Part shown: positions 44,803-56,106 of the stretch, piece by piece
Position numbering within the stretch: the first letter of the stretch is position 1
How the letters are laid out: every line of letters starts with the position of its first letter
Source: Symsagittifera roscoffensis
Taxonomy: Eukaryota > Xenacoelomorpha > Acoela > Convolutidae
Length of the DNA stretch: 64,000 nt
Assembly (NCBI RefSeq): GCF_963678635.1
Contig: NW_026970911.1
Span: 23,001 to 87,000 of the forward strand
Direction: 5' to 3'
Notes under the pieces: model-generated
What the model saw: the letters and a program-made list of their open reading frames with translations, nothing else
Told to the model about the DNA's origin: nothing
Databases searched by the model: none
Translations under genes and position numbers: made by a program

Positions 44803-46378
44803 TATCCGTCCTTGTTCAAATATAACCTCCCTTTCTTCTGCATGAAGTACTGTCTCAGGATACGATAACTGTCTTCCTCGAGGTCCCCTTTATCCGGAGA
44901 ACCATTCTCGATCCTTTTTTTTCAGGTTGGTTGTCATGCGATCATTTCTCTGCGCCCTTAGAAGATCCGAGAGTCTGTATCTCGCCTTCAAGTACGTCCT
45001 CATGTCCCTCATCTGACTATTCAGCTCGTTGGGCTGGTGTGTGTCTTCTTCCAACTTAACGCACCAAATCTTCGCCAGAGGCTGTGTTTCGTGTTTGAAC
45101 GGCTGTAGATCAGTCCTGTGGCAACAGATTTATCGAACGTTTCGATACTGCTATTGTCTCCAAATCATCCGCTGCGTTGTCAAAGACTCTTTCGCTTGGT
45201 ATAAGATAGCGATCACTGTCAGGATCCTGGTACACCTCTCTGTCTAGATCCCTTGCACGAGTTTCCACTAGTAGTGTGTGGATCGCTAGTTTGGACAGTT
45301 CTGATCCCGAGCTCCAGTTCCTATCCAAATAGGGGTCAATTCCTGAGTTTCGGGAATTTTCATCTGTTGAAGAGGTTGTGATGGAGTCGGCACGCTCCTC
45401 CAGATCATGTCTGTGCCTTCTTCGCATCCATCTGAACTCCCCGGACAAAACCTTGTTCCCCAGGTCCTGTTTTTCATCAGGAACCATTTCAACTATCTCA
45501 GACTCCCCGGACAAACTTTCTTGTCCCGGGTGTTGATCTTGTACTCGCTGGCTCTTCTCGTCATTCGTCTCCCCGGACAAACAATCTTGCAGCAGGTTTT
45601 GTTCTACCTTCTCACCGTTTTTATCCTGGTCCACAAAGGTAACGGTTTTCTTTCGCGTACTGCTCCCCTGTTCTTTCCGTCCGTAAGAAGTACTGGTTAA
45701 AACCTCGTGTGGTATTGAGGATACTAGTTGCTGAACTATTGTCCTACAATCCCTCTCGTTCTCTTCGTGCTGTCGTCTGGACGGCATCATCTTCACCTTC
45801 TCCCTGATTTTTAGTGATGCCACTGCTGCTGTCCACTCGGGGTCATCTCTGGTCACTTCTCTTTCTAACAATCCACCCAGCATCCGCATCACTTGCGGTG
45901 TGACCTGCACCGTTTTATCCAATAATGAGAGGCTGTTTATATTCATGCGAGAGAATTCTTGCTGGACCTGATTCGAGCGCAGCAACAAATCCAAGGGGAC
46001 CGGGTCCTCCTTGGATAGGATCTTTATCTCGGCTGCTTTCTCTACAGGTAACTCAGGGTGTCCTGGAATTGGATGTTCAGACTTGTCCAACCATCTCGTT
46101 AAGGGAAGCGCTTCATAAGTTTCTTTGTCCAGAAACGAGAATCCCTCCTTTATTTCTGCTTGATTGGCTTGCTTCTGCTCCCATCTTTCATAGAACTCAG
46201 TTTTCTTACTGAGGCTGTCAGCATTCTGGTGTTTGTCACGCATCCTGTGCTCGATTATCATGTGGTAGCCATCCAATCTCACTATCCATCTACCAATATA
46301 ACTCTGATCCATCGAGTAGGTCTTCAACCAGGATAACGCTCTGTTGTCCACGCGTAACTTGAAGGGAGCGCTCCCCAA
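44803..46378 (-). pseudogene. pol: RNase H C-terminal part and acidic linker to integrase (A2)
   Basis: 46378-45110 is open: RVDNRALSWLKTYSMDQ and the RNase H end, a Lys/Glu-rich stretch, then QDCLSGET, QESLSGES and NKVLSGEF within about 50 residues. The three LSGE motifs are encoded by nearly identical nucleotides. 45109-44803 continues in shifted frames toward the integrase. Linker function is unknown; it may contain protease cleavage sites. Confidence 0.65.
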
Positions 46379-48550
46379 GTATGCGCGGTATTTTCCACAA
46401 ATATGACTACTGCAAACATTTCTGCTTTTGGTGCGCCATACTTCATCTCAGTGTCACTCAAGACCTTGCTGCCGTATGCTATGGGACGGAGAAATGTTCT
46501 TCCATTCCATTCTTGCTCCTGATGCAATATTCCTGAGATGGCTACTACCGATGCGTCTGTGTCAAGAACATACATGGCCTTTTCTGTAGGCATGCCTAGC
46601 ACTGGCGCTTCGCACAGTTCCCGCTTTATGTTCTCGAAGGCAACTTGTGCTTCATCGTTCCATTCGAAATTTTTCCCTTTGTTGCGCTTCAGCTTCTGCA
46701 TCGGATACACCTTGTCCGCATATCCTTTTATGAACTCCCGGTAGTAATTGGCAAACCCTAGGAAGCTCAGGAGATGTGTGTCCGTTCTGGGAGCCTTCCA
46801 TGTCAACACTGCTTCTACTGCTTACGGGTCCGCCTCACACCATGCCTGTCCACCATTCTTCCCAGGTACTTGATTGAATCCCTAAGGATTTCAGATTTCG
46901 ATGGTTTGCACTTCAATCCTGTTCTTTTCATGCATCCAAAGAACTCATCGAGCCGATCAATATGGTCTTCCAGGGTTGGTGTCGCTATGACCACGTCGTC
47001 CACGTAACACATCACGAGATTCCCGTACTTCTTGGTCAAAGCCTGAGCCATCAGTCTTTGAAAAGTGGCCGTTGCATTGCACAAGCCGATGGGCATCCTC
47101 TTCCACTGGTACAATCCCAATTCGCACGCGAATCCGGTTTTCTCTTTATCCTTCTTCCGCAGAGAGACCTGCCAGAAGGCAGAACCCAAGTCCAATGTGG
47201 TGAAGAGCATGGCATCACCAAGCTTAGAGAGGCTCTCGTCTATTCGCGGTATCGATTACGCATCCTTTATCGTTACCGCGTTCAAATAACGAAAGTCGCA
47301 ACAAAACCTAAGCTGCCCCCTTTCTTTTTTGCCATTACTACCCCGCAAGCCCATGGTGATTTCGACGGTTCTATCATGTCGTATTCACGCAACATTTCGA
47401 TTTCCGCTCGGCACGCTTCCGACTTGTGTGGCGTCATTCGTCTCGCGCCTTTTCTGTGCGGAACGGCACCTTCTTCCAGTTCAATTTCGTGTTCGACGAA
47501 GTAACAGCAACCGATATCCGCTTTATGTTTTGAAAATACATCTGCGTTCCGATTTAAAACGTCCCGCAATTTTTCGAAATCTCCCTCACCTATTTTCCCT
47601 TTTAAATGTTCTATTTTTGGCAAAACCGGTTTGTAAGATTCTAGTTCGTATGACGAGGGGCGTTCCGGAAAATGCGAGCAGCTCGATAAGCCGTCTTCCG
47701 TTTCGGATTTCATTGAAAACAATTTATGAATAGATTTTAATTCATTAATCCTGTGTAAAATTTTATCTTTGTTGGCATGATAAGTACGGTCTTTCAAATT
47801 ATGTTTCTTCAAGTTTTGTGTCTCCTCATAGTCGGTCCTCATCGGCAAAGCGTAACCAAGCTTCTTTCCACGCTGGACTGAAACCGTGGTGTCCAGTGTG
47901 TTCAATAACACACTGACACACAGTCCGTTTTGCGTTACCGAGAAGCTCCGGCTCAAAATCACCGAACTCTGACTATTTGGATTTGGTACTAAGCAAACCT
48001 GTTTACTATCACTTAACGATTTCAAATTTCTCATTCTAAAAATTGCCACCACAGCTTGTCCTGGCTGTAGTTTTACTTTTCTATCTAAAAAAATTGGCAC
48101 CTTGTTTTCGTCTGTTATTATCCTATTAATTGGTTTCTTAACAAACTTCCGATCCGGGTTTCTAATCCGTATCAGACCGTTGTTCAAGTCAATCATCACG
48201 TCGAAATTCCGGACAAAATCTCTGCCCAAGATGAATTGGTCGGCGTCGTCTAAATTTTCTACTACCAGGAAGCTCATCCATAGATCTCGTCCTCCCATGT
48301 GGAGAACTGTTATCGGCGTTCTTCCGGCTACGTAAATTGCCCATCGGTTGGCGGCGGCCAGTCGGAGATTCGTTGGAATCAGATCTTCCCTCGTGAAGCC
48401 CATTCGTTCCCAAGTTTTTATCGGAATCTCACTCACTACCGCTCCTGTGTCCAGAAGCCCTGTGACTCCGATTTTCATTGCGTTGATGTCGAGCAGATGT
48501 GCGGTCACATCAGCTGGATACCCAACGTGTACTGCATCTTGTTCCATCAT
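46324..48550 (-). pseudogene. pol: Protease, reverse transcriptase and RNase H N-terminus (A2)
   Basis: 48550-47282 begins upstream of the protease: LLDTGAVVSEIPIKTWERMG has the DTG site, and QFILGRDFVRNFDV follows. It continues to the RT N-terminus (MIEPSKSPWACGVVMAKKKGG). 47210-46815 has FTTLDLGSAFWQVSL, GLCNATATFQRLM and catalytic YVDDVV. 46809-46324 has the RT connection and RNase H start (LDTDASVVAISGILHQ). Frameshifts at about 47282, 46812 and 46380 interrupt an otherwise well-preserved pol. Confidence 0.9.
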
Positions 48551-48741
48551 GACTTCATGGCCTATCCTGCGGACTTTGAGTTACTCTTCACCCAAATAAA
48601 TCTGCCCTATCTGGTCACTGTCTGTTGTTACATAAGTCCTGGTGTAGATACTGATCCCATCCACGTTCAGCATCACTTGATACGGCCCATAGACCTCCAG
48701 GTAGCGTCCATGAAGTTTCTTTGTGCGAGGGCCACCTGTTG

Positions 48742-51700
48742 TTAGTAGTGCTTGCACAGCTCTCGTATCAAAGTGAACTCGGACGGTTCACTCAGATTTC
48801 TGATTACCTGGTGTCCAGCCACTGAGATTATCGACTGTATCTTGCTTCCTTGTGGCACCATGCCGAACCTCTGCCCGGAGATCACATTAAGTTTCATGCT
48901 CAAACTGCTTAGTGCTTTGGTCTCCTCGACCTCCGTTGCTTCGAAGGTATTCAGTTGCTCCTGTAGTTTCTCATTCTCCAGTTCGAGTTTCACTTTTTGT
49001 TTGATCTCGTTCGTCACCAGTTCCTGCTGCACTCTATTTAGAGCATCCCTCACGGCTGCCCTATAATCAATCTTGAAGTCATCGGCCGCAGTAACTGGTT
49101 CCGGTTCACGTGTCTCTTCAGTTACCGCTTGCATTTTCTTCGTCGCCAGCTCTTGAGGTTTGTCTTTTCTGCGTGCCTCCGCTTCACTCAACAGGCGAGC
49201 CTTGCTGGCTTTCACTCCTGACAAAGCTTCTTCATGCCTTGGATGCATGATGTCTGCCACTGCATCCCAGAATTGCGGACAATCTGATTTAAAATGACCT
49301 TCCAAGTTGCAAAAGAAACACCTCGGGCCAAATTTTGCAATTAATCCTCTCATGAAATCCTCATGGTCCAATTCTGACGCATCTTCGTCCTCGAGGCTAA
49401 AACCTATTGCTTTCATGCCTTGTTTGTAAGTTGGGCACGCTGACACGTGATGGTCCGTTGAACTGAAATTAGCACAAGAGCGTCTCTTGTCCATATCATC
49501 CCTCGGTTTGTACCAGTTGTTCCCTTGGTTTGCTGGTCTGTTGTTAAATTTGCCATAATTGTTCTTATAATAACCAGATCTCGAAGGAGGTTTCAATAAA
49601 AGATATTCTTTTGACTTGAGCCTCAACTCCTCTGGCGTTGGCGCATTGGTTGATAGTGGTGTGTAATGCGTTGCCAGCATTGTCCGAAGTTCATCATCCT
49701 CCACACCATCGATGAATTTTGAGGCTACTGCCAGGTTCATCCTTCGGTTTGACTCATCCGGTTGGCTGCGTCTTCTCAGCATTTCCAAGTCGTCTAGAAA
49801 CTTGTCTATCGTTTCATCCTCTCGTTGCCTCCGTTTCTCGAAGCGCATCATCGCCTGGTGCCCCTGCACCCCTGATCCAAAACGGTTTAACAAGATTTCG
49901 AAGATTTTCTCGGCTGTGTCACGCTGATATTGCTTCTTGGCCATGACACAGTTCAGGGCTGTCCCTTCCAAGTTACTGGTGAGCGCACTGCATTCTTGTC
50001 TTTCCGACAAGTCCTCTTCCTCGAAATGCAGTTTCATTACCTCTATCCAGGTATCAATACAGCCATCAGATTCGCCTTTGTAGCATCTTGGTTTCTTAAA
50101 GACTCTTCTGGACTTCTCACTGCGTTCATTGGTTTTAGACAACCTTGTTAGGAATGTCTCTAAAGACCTGTTTAGAGGAGGTTCAAAGGCTGTGGCCATT
50201 GCCGTAGCATCTCTCGAGTGCCCCGCCTGAGTGTCCTCACACCTTGTCAAAGGCTCTGTATTCGGTGCATCCCTGCAATCCGAATCGCCGTGAGTGTTTC
50301 CCCCTTGGCCCACATGGCTCCTACCTGGGCTCACATGTCTCCTGTTACCTGAATCAGTTCTACCAGTCGCATGTGTGCCTTGCGTTGGTCGTTCGTTAGA
50401 GGTCTGTCTGTTCCCCGTTGAACTTGCTCTACTATTCGGGCCCCATGTTCTATTATCCCTTGTGGCATAGCCTTATGAACTGCCCCTACCTCTAGTGGAT
50501 CCATATGTCCTCCTCCTTTGATGGTCATTGAAGTTCACCTTCGGCTCCCTGCTGGGACCTCCCGAGTTCGGTTCCCCTTCTTTTGGTCCACTCTTGCTGC
50601 CTAGTAGCCCATCCAACCTATCCATGATAGCCTGACTTCGCCTGTCCATCATCGCGTCTATCTTTGTGTCAAGAATCCCAAGAGACTGCTCTTGCTGAAT
50701 TCTTAACTTCTCCATATCGTCTCTTAAGCGTAACTCTCTCTCTGTTCCGCTTCTCTTGTCGTTCGCGACAAGTTCTTCGCCATGTGCTCGTCCGTTCTTT
50801 CTTTCAAGCGTTTTTCGCTCCTACCAACTTCTTGTCTATTGCGGTTTATTTCTTCCCGCAGACTTTCTCTTTCAATGTGAACTGCTCTTTCTAGTTCACC
50901 CATTCTTATGGACATCTGTTAATTTTGTTCTCTTAAACTGTCCACTATGTTGTTCAAGACTTCTTCTAGTGCTGCCCCGTTATCCACGAGTGAAGTCACT
51001 AGTAGCGGTGTAACCCTGTCGGTCCCAGGTAGCTTCGTGCTGGTCGAGATTCGGGCCTTGACTCTCTGCCTCGACGTCTTTTCATTATCCACTTCAGGAT
51101 TCGCTAATGCGTTGCCTAGCCCTTTGTTTCTACTCTCCCCAGTTCGCGGCTCTGAATTTGTCATAATCGCGAAGCCTCTCTACTAGCCCAGTGTGTTTAC
51201 CTCTTTGCTTATCGTTCTCACCACACCAAATTTGTCCATGGTTCCAGTCTCTCTTTCGACGTATGCCTCATTCTCCTGGGTCGAACTATTGAGGCTGACT
51301 TGAGATCCAAAATCCACTTGCTCTTCTTCGTCCTCCTCCTCCTCCTGGGATTCACCTTCATTTCCTGTGCCCACTCCCATGGTGAATGGAAAGATGTTTC
51401 CTAAGGTGTTCCTCATTCTTTCTGAGAACGATGAGGACGTTGTTTGTTTCTCAGTCCCGCCTGCCATCATGGTGTTGTCTGTTGGAGATCTTCTAGTTGC
51501 CACTATTTCAGTTGAAATGTCGGACAGTTCCGACATCTCCTCTCGATCCAATGTCCCGGTGGAAGTGGCAAAATCATGGCCTTGTTCTACCGGAGTAGAT
51601 TCACTCGCCAGCCTTCTGCCTCTCCCTTCCAGTCCATGTACTTCCTGGTTGTCGTTCATGACATGGTCTGTGTTGACCTCTACTTCTAAGATTTCTTTTC

Positions 51701-51890
51701 TCTCTTCTGAGGTCTTCTGACTCCTCGTTTCAACCATTCTGCCTGAAACCGTCTCCCCTTTGTCGGTCCGGGCTCGTTTGATCCGATCCACAAAAGGGTC
51801 GGTCATTGTTTTTCTTTGCTTTTTAGGTATGAATTTCCTAGGGCTATCACCTCGTTTAGGTATCCTTGACTTGTCTAGACTCATTCTCAA
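48742..51890 (-). pseudogene. gag: Gag of A2 (matrix-like region, coiled coil, capsid, zinc knuckles)
   Basis: 51890-51183 is a basic/acidic N-terminal segment (MVETRSQ; poly-Glu near 51330). 51164-50473 is charged coiled coil broken by stops at 51183, 50919 and a frameshift near 50720. 50334-48742 is open and holds the capsid (WIEVMKLHFEEED, ILLNRFGSGVQGHQAMMRF, KFIDGVEDDELRTML) and two knuckles. The first reads CANFSSTDHHVSAC, in which the second Cys is Phe. The second, CFFCNLEGHFKSDC, is intact. A Lys/Glu-rich coiled tail follows. Confidence 0.88.
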
Positions 51891-54802
51891 TTTGTCACTT
51901 CTTAATGCCTATACACTCCATTTGATTGCTAGTGACCTTATGGTTTGACTACCAATAATAATGACACAACACAATAAATTTCACAAGATTCTATAAAATA
52001 GTGACCACGAATCCCTGTATGTTATCAGAGTACAGTTTGTATATAATTTATTCACACTAACCAATTATCGGTCGTATGATTTGAGATCTAGCACAATATG
52101 ATGTTATCTGTCAATTTAAAATATAGTAAACTCACTACCCAATCAAGCACAAATTATGTTGATTTAAAATCAAAAACCAAAAAATATATATATAATGACA
52201 GAATATGAATACCTCTATAAAAAAACGTATGTGTATTGTACTTTTAGTCGGTCGCAGTACAATAGTCGAACTTATATTTTAAAGAAAAAGCTTTCCCTGC
52301 TTGGTGCTGCACGAAACAGACAAAATTTTGATGGCAGTAATTTTCTGAAGTGGGCGTCTATTGCACCCACCGAGTACTGTGTTACCTATCTGCCTTCGGA
52401 CTGCCCGAGCTAGACCTACTAAAATCCTCAGGGCAGTCACTTTTCACAAAAACGTATTGGGTTTCAATCTACACCAATGAATTATGCTCTTTTTAGTTTA
52501 GACTTAGTGTAGCGAATATCCGAGTTCGGACCTGTTTTGTTTTGGTCTGGTTTTTATTGAAAGGCAAGTTACCAGTGCAACCACTGATTCCTAGCCTGTC
52601 TGCTAATAACCTAATACCTCTCACTGTAGTCTTTCTTCTGTTTACCTAGGTCCTTTAATAAAATAATACCCCTCCGGATTGGCAAAAATAGGACCCTTCC
52701 GGTATTGCAAAATTTAGACCGCTCCGGATTGGGACCCCTCTGAGTTAGTAAATATAAGACCCCTCCGGATTGGGACCCCTCCGGTTTTGTGAAAACAAGA
52801 CCCCTCCGGATTGGGACTCCCCGAATTTGAAAAAAAAATTTGGACCTCTCCGGATTGGGAGCCCTCTGGTTTTGTAAAAGTAGCTTTTCGGAGATTTCCT
52901 TCTTTCAACCTATACCCTTCCGGATACGTTCTCCGATTTTAATATGCTTTTTAAATTAACTAGGAAGGGTGTATGATCCTTTCCTATACCTTTCCGGATT
53001 GAAGTTAAGCCTCTTATTTGACAATTCACGCTAACGGTGCATGGTCTTATCGCTAGCCTAACTTCGGCTCGATTAAGGTTTTCTTGTGCCTTTAGCCTTC
53101 CCTTTTTGTCTAGAACAGCCTAAAGTTACTTTATTCAACCGCTATTACCTTTTGGTAGGGGTGTAAAAGCTTTCCTAAAAAAAATTTATAAAACGTGAAG
53201 GGTCTACCCTCCCAAATTGGTGAATTTGCTAAAAACAATCTCAAAAAATTTTCACGCTTTTTTTTTGAAAAAATTTTGTCCCAATCAATAAGCTCAGCTA
53301 ATTTCTGATCTATTGGTATTAAGATCAACTAGATATGCCCAGTAGTTCCAAAGTTATTAACCAAAACGTCTTTTTTTTAAAGTCAAGAAATTTCTCTCTT
53401 ATAGGTTCCGCCTAACTTTTTCCGCAATTCTGTTTTTTTTCGACCTGAAAATTAATGATCCGAGCTCAGAAGGCCTATACTCTTCTAGTTCAATGCAAAA
53501 GACCCGATCTAAAGCGCTTTAAATAAAACTATGCTACCTGGACCCCTCCGGATTGATGAATCCTCCAAATCAAACACGTTTAGTTCGATTTCTCTGCAAT
53601 CCGGAAGGCTTTCGGGTAGCGGGTGCTAAAACTTGTAGATTCACTAGTGGGCGTTGTCCGAACAACTATTTTACTGTCCTAACTCAAAAATTTCAAAAAA
53701 ATTTCTGAATTTATAGTGTTCCGTTTTCTCAAAAATCACGAAAATTCGGTTTTTGGTTCCAAAACAGTTCCAACCACTTCCGAACTAAACTTAACCGGGT
53801 CTAACTATTATAATAGTGCAGTTACGATATAAAATACTAATTTAGCGCTTTTTTCCCTTTTCAAAAATTATCGATATCTCAAAAATCGCGATTTGCGGGG
53901 GAATCAAAATATCGCTATTTTGACCCTTGAAACTGGTCTGCTTCTTGTGTTTTTCACTAAAAAATGATATAGGAGTATTAATATAGGCTATATAAGTAAT
54001 AATATTGGTAATACTATACCCCTCCGGTTTGTTTAATATCCGAATTAAGGTGCTTAACTCGGATATTCGCAGTTCGGTGAGGGGTCACTACTGTGCAGCA
54101 CTGTCGAGCCCCCCACAGATTACTATCTTACTTTTTGTACCAAAAGGGATACAAAACTTGTCAACGATACCCAACAGTCGATTGATGTTGTCGTTGAGCC
54201 CCTTGTTGTTGCTCCTTGTACTGCTTGCCGGATCAGTCTTCTCCCAAGACCCTTCCGAATTGAGCGCAAATCAGCTGACCCTTCCGGATTGAGCGCAATT
54301 TATCATTAACGTGCTTAAATGCTCAAATAACCCTACAGTACAAGCCTCACAAACGGGCCACAAAATTGATCGTAACGATCCTTACTGATATAAATGCCTA
54401 TAACAACAACATATCTATTAACAACAAACGGGAGGGTTGGATCACATCTTGTCTGGGGGGATGATTTCTACTGATTTTTTTTACTTTTTTTTTTACTGTT
54501 TTTAGTTTTTTCGGTTATTTTTTATGTTTTTTGCTTTTCTTGGGTACTATACTACTTTTTGTTTGGTTTTATATATATCTTTAAGTGTTTTTGGGCACAA
54601 ACCTCTCAGGTAACGAGGGGATGGCCGATCCCCCCACCCTTCCTGATTCGTGAATTTTCGGTCTTAACTAGGTTAAAAAGCTATTCACGGTAATCCGGAA
54701 GGCTCCCGCATTCCGAACTACCCTTCCGCCCCGGCGGTTTAGGCCTATTAAGGGCGTTAATGTGAGCATCCGCTCGGCGCGGAGTGCTCGTTAACGGTTC
54801 TA
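51891..54802 (-). other. 5' leader of A2
   Basis: 2.9 kb, AT-rich, between gag and the 5' LTR, with the CCTCCGGATTG repeats described separately. A block near 54605-54802 (AGGCCTATTAAGGGCG and following) is in the same position as the GC-richer block of the family B leader. The first sense bases after the LTR are TAGAACCGTTAACGAG; no tRNA match is recognised. No gene seen. Confidence 0.65.
52668..52880. repeat. Degenerate CCCCTCCGGATTGGGA repeats in the A2 leader
   Basis: Eight or more interspersed copies of CCCTCCGGATTG or CTCCGGTTTTG with variable spacing of 15-35 bp. Further single copies are at about 52916, 52992, 53549, 54018, 54250 and 54281, and one lies inside the LTR. Confidence 0.8.
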
Positions 54803-55715
54803 TGTAACATTCGCCCGGAAGATACATATCGACGGAAAATAAAACTAAGTCCTAAGACGACTGGCCAACGTCTAGACAGAGCTTTACATGAGTTTAACCG
54901 TCTCTACCAAGCCAGTACTTTCGGTGGTCTTTCTAACATCGGGTCGACAAAAAACGTTACTGCTTTCGGCTTCGGTCAAAACACTCAAATTAACTTAATT
55001 ACATGCAGAAATAGTGAGCTCATGGCTGGGTCTCAGTATCCCCAGACCACGAGGTCACTCCTAAAAACAGGGCTACTACTATTTATTGAATTATTATTGT
55101 TTTTGTTCAGTAGATAAAAATCATCATCTGCATCGAAGATGGATCAACCCTTTCCCCCAACTCCTAGCTTCTCATCCTAGCAAAATGAATTCAGATGTTA
55201 AATAAATTCAATTCAGGACATAATAGGGAAGCTAAAAGTTTCTATAAGTTAATAAAAGTTCCAGTCGCGAGACCCCTCCGGATTCTTGAATCCGGGGAAA
55301 TAAGGCTCTTATCTTCCTTCCGGAAGGCTGTCTTCCACCCTTCACCGTTGTTCGCAACGGCCTTGCAACTATTGTAGCGACACAATAGTTGCAACTCGGA
55401 GCGGTCTCTGCTACTTCTGCAATTCGTTGTTGTTCTTCAATCACAATTTTCGTTGTTAACGCTATCGCAACAAATGTTGTTGTGTTTTTCTTCCGGTTTT
55501 CTGCCAAAATGGCCGTTTCTGACGTTTCTCAGAAATATGACCTCATACTTCGAAAATTTAAAAACTTGAAACACCAGAATATACTAGCCTTCACCGTTTG
55601 GCCAATCGTTCCAATAACGCTCTTATTCCTTCAAAACCGCCAATTCGGAAGGTTCGCTGCTAAAAACTCGAATCTGCTGAATCTGCATTTTGGTCCATTC
55701 TGGTCGAATGTCACA
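54803..55715 (-). repeat. 5' LTR of A2
   Basis: 913 bp; + strand TGTAACATTCG ... CGAATGTCACA. It matches the 3' LTR apart from about two dozen substitutions and 1-bp indels. Confidence 0.92.
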
Positions 55716-55893
55716 CGTAGTGGGATAAATATTTGCCACAAATTGTAGGCGCCTACATTAGCACGCAGCATTAGCCCATTCTAGGGGCTGTCTGGAAAAG
55801 AAAGAGCGATGCCACTAACGTTTTGTTATCCTGAATTTGAAGGAGAAAGGACCTCGGCTCAAGCATACGTAATAGAGGAAATCCAGAGAGAGC
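55716..55893 (+). pseudogene. pol: Decayed Ty3/Gypsy integrase, 3' part (continuation of 30635-31197)
   Basis: The first bases after the A2 LTR encode, after a stop, WDKYLPQIVGAYISTQH. This is the family sequence expected directly after RVYFSRYMTD, and RVYFSRYRT ends at 31197. Weak similarity continues (PEFEGERTSAQAYVIEEIQR-like in shifted frames) to about 55893. It proves both flanks of A2 were once one gene. Confidence 0.8.
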
Positions 55894-56106
55894 AATAGCT
55901 TAGATAGCTCAGATATGAGTAATTTTGCTTTTCTCACCTCATTATTTAGTCTTTTTGAAAATCCAGCTTAGCGTGCTCAGGAAAAACTTGTTTATGGAAA
56001 ACAGAACTTGAGAAAATGGGGAAATATATCTTTATTCAAACTGTTATCAAAAAAAAATTTTCAACGAATTCTTTTTTCATGTATGCTAACCAAGGTGGTC
56101 AATCGT
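55894..56106. other. Unassigned AT-rich spacer
   Basis: Between the integrase remnant and the first BEL leader copy. Nothing recognised. Confidence 0.4.

Larger units (their letters stand above)
31198..55715 (-). mobile_element. Full-length giant Ty3/Gypsy element family A, copy A2 (24.5 kb)
   Basis: Bounded by LTRs of 912 bp (31198-32109) and 913 bp (54803-55715). Sense-strand order: 5' LTR, 2.9-kb leader, gag, protease, RT, RNase H, acidic linker, integrase with duplicated acidic tail, macrodomain, spacer, second ORF (coiled coil, SGNH, GIND module, large unknown protein), 3' UTR, polypurine tract, 3' LTR. The LTRs differ at roughly two dozen positions by eye, so insertion is fairly recent. 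It split an old integrase gene whose two halves flank it. Frameshifts and stops in gag, pol, macrodomain and second ORF make it non-autonomous now. Confidence 0.92.
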
